DNA of 7,462 nucleotides from Anaerolineales bacterium (GCA_016789485.1 JAEURE010000129.1:1-7462), one strand, 5' to 3'. Positions 1 to 6,024 are shown, numbered from the stretch's first letter. Translations and numbers: made by a program. Notes: generated by a model from the letters alone, not told the origin.

Positions 1-85
1 GGATGGAATTCTCAACAGTTTCAGTGTCGATATCACCTGTAAGAAATTCCTGCCCATCCATATCTTCATTTTCGGGATTAACCAT
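1..85 (-). CDS. N-terminus of an unrecognised protein (partial, runs off the left edge)
   Basis: On the minus strand an ATG at 85-83 opens a frame that stays open to the window edge (28 complete codons). It starts MVNPENEDMDGQEFLTGD and is strongly acidic, with no signal peptide or membrane segment. A GGAG at 94-91 lies 5 nt before the ATG, a good Shine-Dalgarno spacing, and this is the main support for a real gene. It is divergent from the membrane-protein gene that begins near 218, so the roughly 130 bp between them should hold both promoters. I do not recognise the family; only the first residues are visible. The acidic start could be a disordered lead into a cytoplasmic domain, but that is a guess. 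Confidence 0.6.
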   Translation of the reverse strand, partial: MVNPENEDMDGQEFLTGDIDTETVENSI

Positions 86-217
86 TTTTGCTCCAATATC
101 TGACGTTATGAGTCCTCTGATTTTAGCTGATTTGCGGAAAGAGATAACCTCAATTATCGGGGAGTGGCGAAAAGAATAGGTAAAATATATAAAACCTTAC
201 AGAATGGAATGATAACA

Positions 218-673
218 ATGAATGGAAACAGGCAACTTTATTTGAAAAGCAGCACTTTTGGAGCAAGCCTTGGTCTTGTATTTGGCGCAGTCATTGGTGC
301 GATCACAGGCGCGTTAAGCGCCAGTTTGGACGGTATTCTGTTTTGTGCCATTGCAGGCAGTATATTGGGTATTTTGGCTGGCGCGTTGACTGGCGCTCTG
401 GTCGTACGAATGGCAGGCAGAACAGGAGGTGTCAGCATTGGGGCTTACACGGGCATGCTCTTTGGCGCTCTGTTCGGCGGCATTTTGGGGATTTTCATCC
501 CGGCTTCCTTCCGCGCCAGTGTGGCAGCGCTTGACATCCTCATCCTCAAAGTGCTGACACAGGGACGTTTTGAAACCGCCGTACTGCTCAGTTTTTTGGT
601 TTCCATTGTCTGTACCATCGTCGGTGCATGGGTCAGCGGGCGGAATTTACTACGTCAAAACACAGCTTCTTAA
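218..673 (+). CDS. Small four-helix glycine-zipper membrane protein, function unknown
   Basis: A 151-residue, very hydrophobic protein with four predicted membrane helices at about residues 14-34, 39-63, 72-96 and 119-140. The first three carry glycines at exact four-residue spacing: G15-19-23-27-31, G47-51-55-59 and G67-71-75-79-83-87-91. This is the glycine-zipper pattern known to pack membrane helices tightly. The fourth helix lacks it. There is no signal peptide, enzyme motif or known domain that I recognise. I chose the ATG at 218 because a GGA at 206-208 precedes it by 9 nt. An ATG at 209 and a GTG at 164 are in frame upstream and would add 3 or 18 residues, but the GTG has its GGGGAG fused to the start codon and so is less likely. 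The role could be an inner-membrane channel, scaffold or stress protein; nothing in the sequence decides this. It stands alone, 143 bp before the aldo/keto reductase. Confidence 0.75.
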   Translation: MNGNRQLYLKSSTFGASLGLVFGAVIGAITGALSASLDGILFCAIAGSILGILAGALTGALVVRMAGRTGGVSIGAYTGMLFGALFGGILGIFIPASFRASVAALDILILKVLTQGRFETAVLLSFLVSIVCTIVGAWVSGRNLLRQNTAS

Positions 674-681
674 ACCATCCT

Positions 682-721
682 AAAGTATAGGGCGGGATTT
701 GCTTCTCTCCTGCTATACTTT
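682..721 (+). repeat. Inverted repeat AAAGTATAG / CTATACTTT after the zipper gene
   Basis: A perfect 9-bp inverted repeat (682-690 with 713-721) starts 8 bp after the stop codon of the zipper gene. A few further G-C/A-U pairs are possible inside the loop (GGGA at 694-697 with TCTC/TCCT). No T-run follows beyond the TTT of the arm, so it is at best a weak intrinsic terminator. The right arm contains the extended -10-like sequence TGCTATACT (711-719), so the same bases could be a regulated promoter element for the aldo/keto reductase. Confidence 0.5.
711..719 (+). promoter_or_regulatory. Extended -10-like box ahead of the aldo/keto reductase
   Basis: TGCTATACT matches the extended -10 form TGnTATAAT at all but one position. 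No good -35 hexamer lies 16-18 bp upstream (the region reads GGCGGG), which is tolerable for an extended -10. Transcription would start near 726, giving a leader of about 90 nt. That leader contains a 7-bp inverted repeat GGGTGAC (733-739) / GTCACCC (778-784). Confidence 0.35.
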
Positions 722-816
722 CCACGAAACAAGGGTGACCTTTATTATCCTTCAGATATTTTTCCCTCATTTGGGCTGTCACCCCACATTTAAAAAAAAC
801 AGACACGGAGGAAGCC

Positions 817-1842
817 ATGCGATACAAATTACTCGGGCGCAGTGGACTGCGCGTTTCGGAACTCTGTCTCGGCACAATGACTTTCGGCGAGACCTGGGGC
901 TGGGGCGCATCCAAAGCCGAAAGCAAAAAGATGTTTGATCTGTTCACAAAAGCAGGCGGAAATTTTATTGATACCTCCATCAATTACACCGATGGAACCG
1001 CCGAGGAATTCCTCGGTGATCTCTTGAAAATAAATCGCGACTCTTACGTGATCGCAACAAAATACACACTCACCAAACCCGAAAACACCGACCCAAACGG
1101 CGGCGGCAACAGCCGCAAGAACATGATGAAATCGGTGGAGAAAAGTCTCAAGCGTTTGAAAACCGACCACATTGATCTGTATTATCTGCACATGTGGGAT
1201 TACATGACTCCCGTGGAAGAAGTCGTGCGCGGGTTGGATGATCTCGTCCGTCAGGGCAAAGTCTCGTATGTGGCATTTTCCGACACCCCGGATTACATCG
1301 TGGCGGAAGCAAACGCTCGCGCCGACCTCATGGGCTGGTCCCGTTTTATCGGCATGCAAATCCCCTATTCATTGCTCGACCGCGCCGTGGAACGTTCCAT
1401 CATCCCGATGGCGAAGCACTGGGAGATGACCGTCCTGCCCTGGGGTCTGTTGGAAGCGGGCATCTTGACGGGGAAATTCCTGAAGAGTGTGAAATCTCCA
1501 ACGAGACTGAATCAGAAAAAATTAAGACTGAGCGAGAAATCCATCTCCGTCGTGAAGGAAGTGGAGAAGATATCCAAAGAAGTCGGAATGCCGATGTCTC
1601 AAGTGGCGATCAATTGGGTCAGGCAGAATCCCAACGCAGAGATGATCCCCATCCTCGGCGCAAGAAGCGCGAAACAGCTTGCGGACAACATGGCTGCCAT
1701 CGAATGGTCTCTTTCTCCCGAGCAATACAAGCGGCTGGACGAGATCAGCGCCATTGACATGGGTTTCCCGCACGGTTTTCTGAACGGCAATCGCTACATC
1801 TACGGCGCAACGTACGATAAGATCGACGGACGCAGAGCGTAA
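817..1842 (+). CDS. Aldo/keto reductase, NAD(P)H-dependent oxidoreductase
   Basis: A full-length 341-residue aldo/keto reductase (PF00248 type, TIM barrel, cytoplasmic), expected to reduce aldehydes or ketones with NAD(P)H. The catalytic tetrad is intact: D52 and Y57 in FIDTSINYTDGTAEEFLG, K82 in VIATKYT and H125 in IDLYYLHMWD. The barrel continues with YVAFSDTPDY (151-160) and QIPYSLLDR (181-189), and ends with the cofactor phosphate-binding segment IPILGARSAKQLADN (277-291). The style resembles the aryl-alcohol dehydrogenase/Tas-YajO branch rather than xylose reductases, but the substrate cannot be read from sequence. A GGAGG at 807-811 with a 5-nt spacer fixes the start. The gene has its own promoter-like box and a strong terminator, so it is probably monocistronic. 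No electron-transfer or pathway partner is adjacent. Confidence 0.95.
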   Translation: MRYKLLGRSGLRVSELCLGTMTFGETWGWGASKAESKKMFDLFTKAGGNFIDTSINYTDGTAEEFLGDLLKINRDSYVIATKYTLTKPENTDPNGGGNSRKNMMKSVEKSLKRLKTDHIDLYYLHMWDYMTPVEEVVRGLDDLVRQGKVSYVAFSDTPDYIVAEANARADLMGWSRFIGMQIPYSLLDRAVERSIIPMAKHWEMTVLPWGLLEAGILTGKFLKSVKSPTRLNQKKLRLSEKSISVVKEVEKISKEVGMPMSQVAINWVRQNPNAEMIPILGARSAKQLADNMAAIEWSLSPEQYKRLDEISAIDMGFPHGFLNGNRYIYGATYDKIDGRRA

Positions 1843-1853
1843 AAGTTTGAAGC

Positions 1854-1894
1854 ATACACCCCTGAGCAAAACATAACTCAGGGGTGTATTTTTT
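1854..1894 (+). terminator. Intrinsic terminator of the aldo/keto reductase
   Basis: A perfect 13-bp stem, ATACACCCCTGAG (1854-1866) with CTCAGGGGTGTAT (1877-1889), has a 10-nt loop and is followed by a run of six T (1889-1894). It starts 11 bp after the stop codon. It should isolate the aldo/keto reductase from the lipoprotein gene downstream. Confidence 0.92.
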
Positions 1895-1923
1895 GAAAAG
1901 CGGTTTTCCCACCTCATTTTGTA

Positions 1924-1929
1924 TATAAT
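1924..1929 (+). promoter_or_regulatory. -10 box (TATAAT) of the CAP lipoprotein gene
   Basis: A consensus TATAAT lies 41 bp before the ATG at 1971, giving a predicted start near 1936 and a leader of about 35 nt that includes the AAGGAGG site (1959-1965). No clear -35 lies at 17 bp; the nearest TTGAAA (1893-1898) is 25 bp away, too far for a standard sigma-70 spacer. Confidence 0.5.
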
Positions 1930-1970
1930 GAAATTGTCTTTCCTCCACCGTTTTCAATAAGGAGGTTTTT

Positions 1971-3017
1971 ATGAGAAAAAATTTATTAGTGGTTTTCATC
2001 TTCCTTATGTTGATGACTTCCGCATGTGGCGCGTCTCAAGCCCCGCCCGCAACTGATTCACCAACTCAGGCAGTGACTTACTCTGCCACCGCTGCTAAAA
2101 CCGAAACGTCCCCCGCCACACAGACGCCGCCCGCGCAAGCCAGCGCCACATCCATCCCCGAAACGCCCATTCCAACCAATACAGTTGATTGCACCAACAG
2201 CGCCGCCTTCGTCGCGGATGTGACCATTCCAGATAATAGCGAGATTCCTTTCGGCACTGCTTTCACAAAAACATGGCGCATCAAAAATACTGGTACCTGC
2301 ATTTGGGGACCGGATTACACATTGTCCCATTACTCCGGAGACAGAATGTTGGCGCAGCCTTCGGTGCCGTTGGATGTAACCTTCCCTGACCAAACTCTCG
2401 ACATATCCATCGAATTAAGAGCGCTTGGCGCAGCAGGCACGCAGCGTGGCTATTTTGTCATCAAGAACCCCGCCGGACTGATCATGAAGATCGACAATGA
2501 TTCGCGTTTGTGGGTGGTGATCAACGTTCCCAGTGCAGTAGCCCAAAGTACAGTCGGCATTCCCGTCACAGGCGGTGGCGCCAATTTTGCATCTGTGACC
2601 TGTCCATTCACCACCGATGCCGTCAAGATCGCGGAAGCAGTCACTGCCATCAACGCCTACCGTGCGCAAAACGGATTACCTGCCTATGCCTTCAACGACC
2701 TATTGAGCAAAGCTGCAACCGCCCACGCCAACGACATGGCCTGCAACAAACTTTTCGGGCATAACGGTTCCAACGGCTCAACACCCACTACACGCGTAGC
2801 AGGCAGCGGATATGTCGCCGCATCTGCCACGGAGAATGTCTACGGTAGTTATCCTCCTTTATCAGGAAAGGAAGTGGTGGACTGGTGGAAAAATGACAAA
2901 ACCGACCTCCGCCATAACCAGAATCTACTGAGCAGCACCTACACCGAGATCGGTCTGGGGTATTCGTTCTACGACAATTTCGGCTACTACGTATTGGTCT
3001 TTGGTGTGCCGAAATAA
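1971..3017 (+). CDS. Secreted lipoprotein with NBR1-type Ig-like and CAP domains
   Basis: A 348-residue exported protein. Residues 1-19 are a lipoprotein-type signal (MRKNLLVVFIFLMLMTSAC) with Cys19 as the likely lipidated residue; T at -3 is a weaker lipobox than the usual L. A Ser/Thr/Pro/Ala-rich linker spans about 20-72. An Ig-like domain of the NBR1 central type (PF16158) spans about 74-186, with the hallmark TWRIKNTGTCIW and a possible Cys74-Cys110 disulfide. The CAP/SCP domain (PF00188) fills 215-348. Its cavity residues are all present: H264 (FGHN), E288 (TENV), H315 (RHN) and E326 (YTEIGLG). Bacterial CAP proteins are extracellular; activity is not established for most, with peptidase or lipid-binding roles proposed. 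The Ig-like part probably mediates surface or protein binding. AAGGAGG at 1959-1965 with a 5-nt spacer fixes the start. The gene lies between terminators and looks monocistronic. Confidence 0.92.
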   Translation: MRKNLLVVFIFLMLMTSACGASQAPPATDSPTQAVTYSATAAKTETSPATQTPPAQASATSIPETPIPTNTVDCTNSAAFVADVTIPDNSEIPFGTAFTKTWRIKNTGTCIWGPDYTLSHYSGDRMLAQPSVPLDVTFPDQTLDISIELRALGAAGTQRGYFVIKNPAGLIMKIDNDSRLWVVINVPSAVAQSTVGIPVTGGGANFASVTCPFTTDAVKIAEAVTAINAYRAQNGLPAYAFNDLLSKAATAHANDMACNKLFGHNGSNGSTPTTRVAGSGYVAASATENVYGSYPPLSGKEVVDWWKNDKTDLRHNQNLLSSTYTEIGLGYSFYDNFGYYVLVFGVPK

Positions 3018-3023
3018 AAACTT

Positions 3024-3114
3024 TTGCCACAGAGATCATACATCGTCCCGATGCTCTTTCGGGAGAGACCACTGAGGGTTTCAAGAAGTGTTTCTCTGTG
3101 ATCTCCGTGGTCAA
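3024..3114. repeat. Imperfect palindromic intergenic element
   Basis: The outer arms TTGCCACAGAGATCA (3024-3038) and TGATCTCCGTGGTCAA (3099-3114) are reverse complements apart from one unpaired base and one A/G substitution. Inside lies a second hairpin, CCCGA...TCGGG with a short loop near 3048-3064. The roughly 91-bp unit fills most of the 138-bp gap between the CAP and methyltransferase genes. It does not look like an intrinsic terminator (no T-run). The CCACAGAGATCA...TCTCCGTGG wording recalls dispersed palindromic intergenic repeats (REP/MITE-like) in environmental bacterial genomes; only one copy is visible here. It could also act as a transcript-end structure. Confidence 0.6.
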
Positions 3115-3141
3115 TTTGGTAATTCTGTAATCAATTAAGTG

Positions 3142-3147
3142 TATACT
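3142..3147 (+). promoter_or_regulatory. -10 box just before the methyltransferase start (leaderless mRNA?)
   Basis: TATACT (preceded by TG at 3140-3141) ends 8 nt before the ATG at 3156, and no Shine-Dalgarno lies between them (TTTCCATC). A transcript starting 7-8 nt after the -10 box would begin at or next to the A of the ATG, that is, a leaderless mRNA. The -35 region is weak. Confidence 0.4.
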
Positions 3148-3155
3148 TTTCCATC

Positions 3156-3665
3156 ATGTTCAAATCCCTCCGACATATCCTTGCCATTATCCTGCTGCCC
3201 TTTATGGTGGTGATCGTCGTACCTATGTGGCTTTTCAATTCATTCGTACGCTATGACACCCGTTGGGTGGGGATGACTTCCACAACGTGGACGGGGATGA
3301 TCGCAGGCGGGTTGTTCGTGTGGATCGGTCTCATGCTGTTCGTGCTGTGCGTGAATATCTTCGCCCTCATGGGCCAGGGGACATTGGCTCCGTGGGACCC
3401 AACGAAGAAACTGGTAGTGTATGGCCCATACCGCCACGTCCGCAACCCAATGATCAGCGCCGTGGCGATGATGTTGATCGGGCAGGCTTTGTTCTGGGGA
3501 TCGTGGATCATCGGCCTGTGGGCAGGGATTTTCATCGTCATCAACCACGTCTATTTTATTTTCTCAGAAGAACCAGGCTTGGAAAAACGTTTCGGGGAAA
3601 GTTATGTGAACTACAAAGCCAACGTCCCCCGCTGGATTCCGCGCCTCAAACCGTGGAAAGGATGA
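3156..3665 (+). CDS. ICMT/PEMT-like integral membrane methyltransferase
   Basis: A 169-residue membrane protein with helices at about 8-28, 46-70, 100-115 and 117-136. The C-terminal half carries the signature of the isoprenylcysteine carboxyl methyltransferase/phospholipid methyltransferase superfamily (PF04140/PF04191): GPYRHVRNPM (90-99), then EEPGLEKRFGESYVNYK (138-154) and VPRWIPR (157-163). In this superfamily these segments bind S-adenosylmethionine at the membrane face. Bacteria generally lack prenylated CaaX proteins, so the substrate is probably a lipid or small isoprenoid or amine compound; it cannot be read here. Length fits small bacterial members. The ATG has no ribosome-binding site but a -10-like box 8 nt upstream, so leaderless translation is likely. 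The CAP gene lies upstream beyond the palindromic element, and a shared terminator lies downstream. Confidence 0.85.
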   Translation: MFKSLRHILAIILLPFMVVIVVPMWLFNSFVRYDTRWVGMTSTTWTGMIAGGLFVWIGLMLFVLCVNIFALMGQGTLAPWDPTKKLVVYGPYRHVRNPMISAVAMMLIGQALFWGSWIIGLWAGIFIVINHVYFIFSEEPGLEKRFGESYVNYKANVPRWIPRLKPWKG

Positions 3666-3673
3666 CATGGCAT

Positions 3674-3707
3674 AAAAAGAGCGGGCATTTATTTGCCCGC
3701 TCTTTTT
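3674..3707. terminator. Bidirectional intrinsic terminator between convergent genes
   Basis: A perfect 14-bp stem, AAAAAGAGCGGGCA (3674-3687) with TGCCCGCTCTTTTT (3694-3707), has a 6-nt loop. The GC core is flanked by A5 on the left and T5 on the right, so it can terminate transcripts from both directions: the methyltransferase ending at 3665 (+) and the TolB-like gene ending at 3726 (-). Confidence 0.93.
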
Positions 3708-3725
3708 ATTTTCCAACTCTTCTAT

Positions 3726-4784
3726 CTATCTCCCCCACCTCGGCTGCCAATCAGAAATGGGATTGTTCGTTAAATTCGTCACGCCTGTTCCATCGGGGTG
3801 CATGACGTAAATTTCGTTGTTGCCATCGCGAAAGGAAGTGAACGCGATCCAGTTTCCGTCGGGTGACCAGCTTGGGCCGAGATTGTCTCCGCCGTTCGTC
3901 AACTGCACAAGATTCGTCCCATCCACATTGATGACGTAAATATTGTGATCTCCCTGCGGACCTGCGTAAAAAGTCAGCTTCGTCCCATCAGGCGACCAGG
4001 AACTGCGCCCGCCCATGTTCTCCAAATCCGTCACCTGGCGGATGTTGGATCCGTCTGCGTTCATCACGAACAATTGGCGCGCTCCTGCGCGCGCCGATGC
4101 AAAAGCGATCATCGAACCATCGGCAGACCAGGTCGGGTCAATGTCATTGGCGTCGGTGATGGCATGCAGGTTCGAGCCGTCGGGCTTCATTACCCAAATT
4201 CCATCGCCGTCTTTCGTCATGACGATCCACCCTCCGCTTGGAGAAAGCTCGGGAGCATAGAAACTGCCCGATACGCGTGTGAGGCGTTTGAATTCCTTCC
4301 CATTTGGGCGGACGGAATAGATCTGATATTGTCCGCTTTCGCGCGAAGATAGATAGATCATGTCTCCGCCCAATGAAAGGGATGCATAAAAAGTGGTCGC
4401 CTCAGCGTCCGTGACCTGCCTGCGATTCGTGCCATCAGCATTCATGATGCAGATCTGGTCGATCTGCTTGATGTAACAGGTGAAGACGATCCTGCCGTTG
4501 AGGGACGCATCCCCACTAAAACTGGGAATTGGTGTTGCCACCCCAACCGTGGGCGTGGCTGTGACATTCCCCGCCGCCAGCGTGGACGCCAGAGCGGGCG
4601 CGGAAATATCCAGCGTGGCTGTGGGAAAACCTCCAAACGGAGTCGGCTCAGCGCTTTGCCGAGGAGGGTTGACCCAAATGAAAAAGAAGGCGGCGGTCAA
4701 TGCGCAAATCCCCAGCACGCCGAGGATGATACCGATGATGAGGGCTTTGTCAAAATTCGTGAGCAGTTTTCGCGGTGCAGACAT
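3726..4784 (-). CDS. Membrane-anchored TolB-like PD40 beta-propeller protein
   Basis: A 352-residue protein. Residues 1-13 are cytoplasmic, 14-38 form one membrane helix (signal anchor, no lipobox), and 40-95 are a Pro/Thr/Ala-rich linker. The rest is a beta-propeller of six PD40/WD40-like repeats (PF07676) at about 97-125, 132-169, 176-210, 216-252, 260-296 and 305-338. The recurring wording is 'WSPDG..IAF.S.R.G...IYVMN.DGTN..QLT', as in TolB. The last residues (DWQPRWGR) start another strand and may close the ring. This is not TolB of a Tol-Pal system: it lacks the TolB N-terminal domain and no tol or pal genes are nearby. Such propellers usually act as extracytoplasmic binding or sensing platforms; the ligand is unknown. 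The only SD-like bases, AGGG, sit 1 nt from the ATG, while a TAAAAT lies 7 nt upstream, so the mRNA may be leaderless. Confidence 0.92.
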   Translation of the reverse strand: MSAPRKLLTNFDKALIIGIILGVLGICALTAAFFFIWVNPPRQSAEPTPFGGFPTATLDISAPALASTLAAGNVTATPTVGVATPIPSFSGDASLNGRIVFTCYIKQIDQICIMNADGTNRRQVTDAEATTFYASLSLGGDMIYLSSRESGQYQIYSVRPNGKEFKRLTRVSGSFYAPELSPSGGWIVMTKDGDGIWVMKPDGSNLHAITDANDIDPTWSADGSMIAFASARAGARQLFVMNADGSNIRQVTDLENMGGRSSWSPDGTKLTFYAGPQGDHNIYVINVDGTNLVQLTNGGDNLGPSWSPDGNWIAFTSFRDGNNEIYVMHPDGTGVTNLTNNPISDWQPRWGR

Positions 4785-4791
4785 ACCCTGT

Positions 4792-4797
4792 ATTTTA
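4792..4797 (-). promoter_or_regulatory. -10-like box just before the TolB-like gene (leaderless mRNA?)
   Basis: On the minus strand TAAAAT (4797-4792) is followed by ACAGGGT and then the ATG, a 7-nt gap that would put the transcription start at the start codon. No consensus -35 is seen. The region overlaps the T-rich tail of the upstream gene's terminator. Confidence 0.35.
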
Positions 4798-4810
4798 TTC
4801 GATTATTGGG

Positions 4811-4857
4811 GAAATAAATAATAAAATCCCTGATGGAATTTATATCAACAGGGATTT
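4811..4857 (-). terminator. Intrinsic terminator of the orphan lipoprotein gene
   Basis: Read on the minus strand, AAATCCCTG (4857-4849) pairs perfectly with CAGGGATTT (4832-4824). A loop of 16 nt contains a further TGA/TCA pair, and the tail TTTTATTATTTATTT follows. It starts 25 bp after the stop of the 4883-5938 gene and separates it from the TolB-like gene. Confidence 0.8.
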
Positions 4858-4882
4858 GTTATTCTTAAACGGAGTGGGCTTC

Positions 4883-5938
4883 TTAATAGATCCCTTGCAT
4901 CACCTGCCTCCAGAGAAAGCCTGAGTACATTTGCCAGAATGTATCTTCAGGCAATCCATTCGGGGTTAAGAGGCCCACCATTGGACTGGGCGGCAGCAAC
5001 GAGTTGGAGACGAGGTTCGTATCAACCGCCATGCTGGCCTGGGAAGGAGCAGGAGTCCCTACTTTAAACAAGGATGAATAAGAGATCGCCCATGTGTATG
5101 AACCAGTGGATTTATCGTCCACAAAAATATCAGGGATCGTGATGATAATTCTTTTGTTGTAAGTAGGGTTGAGAATCCAGCTGCACCCCGCTCCATGGAT
5201 CATGGCAATCGGATAGGTCAGGTATCCAAAAACAGGTTCATAGGAAGAGTTGATCGGCTGAGCCAGTACATGGTCATCGTGCAGCGGGGGTGCGACTACA
5301 TCATCGGCATTCATAATGACCATTTGTTGAATGGGAATTTGTATCTTGTGAGAGGTGGTATTGATATTGTTATTGGTTGACGTAATGACAGTCATAAAGA
5401 ATATCAATTCGTCCCGCGCAGCAATGGCATCCAATGCAGGTTGAGGATTTGATACAGCATAACCTATCCTTGAAATCTCGCTATTGAACATAGCATGGAT
5501 CAACTGCGGGCTGATGAACGTCACTACGATCTGCGCCTGAGACAAATCGTCCAGCTTTATGGTCTGGACATCCGACCAGTATTTTGTCTCACCCACCAGC
5601 ATCCCAAGAACAGGGTTAATTTCGACCCCTGTGACAGGTATTAAACCAGCATCAGGCGGCGTTCCTTGTAACAAGGCAAACGCTTGATCTACCGACATGC
5701 CAGAGACCGAGCCTGAAGCTCCATTTGATTGGGCGCCATTTTGCAATGCTTCCGCCGGCATGGGTGTCCCTCGATATACATTTACGTTAGGCATCTGTGG
5801 TGTACAAACGACCGGCTTCGGCAAACTTGCCGTGGGTGCTGGCCCACATGCAGAAAGCCCCACTCCACAAAGTAAAAGCAGGAATACCGCCAAAACGACT
5901 CCCCCATTAAGTTGAAGAACCGACAAACTCCTTCTCAT
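4883..5938 (-). CDS. Orphan exported lipoprotein, function unknown
   Basis: A 351-residue protein with a clear lipoprotein signal: basic MRRSL start, hydrophobic core at about 13-27 and lipobox LSAC with Cys31 as the lipidated residue. Residues 32-80 are a Pro/Ala/Gly/Ser/Asn-rich low-complexity linker. The rest (about 81-351) looks like a mixed alpha/beta folded domain: a strand-rich middle (QAQIVVTFIS, ELIFFMTVITS, IQIPIQQMVIMN) and an aromatic C-terminus (EDTFWQMYSGFLWRQV). Mature cysteines are C45 and C252, which could pair. I recognise no family, repeat or catalytic motif. AAGG at 5949-5946 lies 7 nt before the ATG and supports this start. It has its own terminator and a 137-bp upstream region with a palindrome, so it is probably a single-gene unit. 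A role in binding or envelope assembly is only a guess. Confidence 0.85.
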   Translation of the reverse strand: MRRSLSVLQLNGGVVLAVFLLLLCGVGLSACGPAPTASLPKPVVCTPQMPNVNVYRGTPMPAEALQNGAQSNGASGSVSGMSVDQAFALLQGTPPDAGLIPVTGVEINPVLGMLVGETKYWSDVQTIKLDDLSQAQIVVTFISPQLIHAMFNSEISRIGYAVSNPQPALDAIAARDELIFFMTVITSTNNNINTTSHKIQIPIQQMVIMNADDVVAPPLHDDHVLAQPINSSYEPVFGYLTYPIAMIHGAGCSWILNPTYNKRIIITIPDIFVDDKSTGSYTWAISYSSLFKVGTPAPSQASMAVDTNLVSNSLLPPSPMVGLLTPNGLPEDTFWQMYSGFLWRQVMQGIY

Positions 5939-6004
5939 AAGCCCACCTTCCCTGATCGAATAACTTGCATAAGTGCTTTAGGGTAATAAACTAGACAACA
6001 AGCG

Positions 6005-6024
6005 ACCTTGCAATTATGTAAGGT
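6005..6024. promoter_or_regulatory. Operator-like palindrome upstream of the orphan lipoprotein
   Basis: ACCTTGCA (6005-6012) and TGTAAGGT (6017-6024) form an 8-bp inverted repeat with one G/T pair and a 4-nt centre, 67 bp before the lipoprotein ATG. Its size and position suit a dimeric repressor site. The surrounding gap (5939-6075) is AT-rich and holds no other gene or clear promoter hexamer pair. Chance occurrence cannot be excluded. Confidence 0.3.

Noticed and set aside
164..217. Upstream GTG start for the zipper protein (18 extra residues)
   Set aside because: GGGGAG is fused to the GTG with no spacer, so it cannot serve as its ribosome-binding site. The ATG at 218 has a spaced GGA. 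Not excluded, only less likely.
699..938. Plus-strand frame of 79 codons bridging the intergenic gap and the start of the aldo/keto reductase
   Set aside because: It overlaps the reductase start out of frame, has no ribosome-binding site, and its second half is just the +1 reading of the reductase.
829..1359. Long open frame (176 codons) on the minus strand inside the aldo/keto reductase
   Set aside because: It is fully antisense to a gene with intact catalytic motifs, has no ribosome-binding site and encodes a Cys/His-rich composition typical of a shadow frame.
3263..3805. Open frame (180 codons) on the plus strand overlapping the ICMT-like gene and the bidirectional terminator
   Set aside because: It runs through a clear terminator and into the antisense of the TolB-like gene. 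The translation is Arg/His/Pro-rich without any domain, while the overlapping frame carries a recognised family signature.
3893..4250. Repeated wording in the TolB-like gene (such as the TGACCAG/CCATC words) seen as a DNA repeat
   Set aside because: It follows from the repeated PD40 protein blades (WSPDG, NADGTN) and is not an independent repeat array; there are no regular spacers, so it is not a CRISPR.
3945..4352. Plus-strand open frame (135 codons) antisense to the TolB-like propeller
   Set aside because: The minus-strand frame has six PD40 repeats; this one has only the mirrored, low-information composition.
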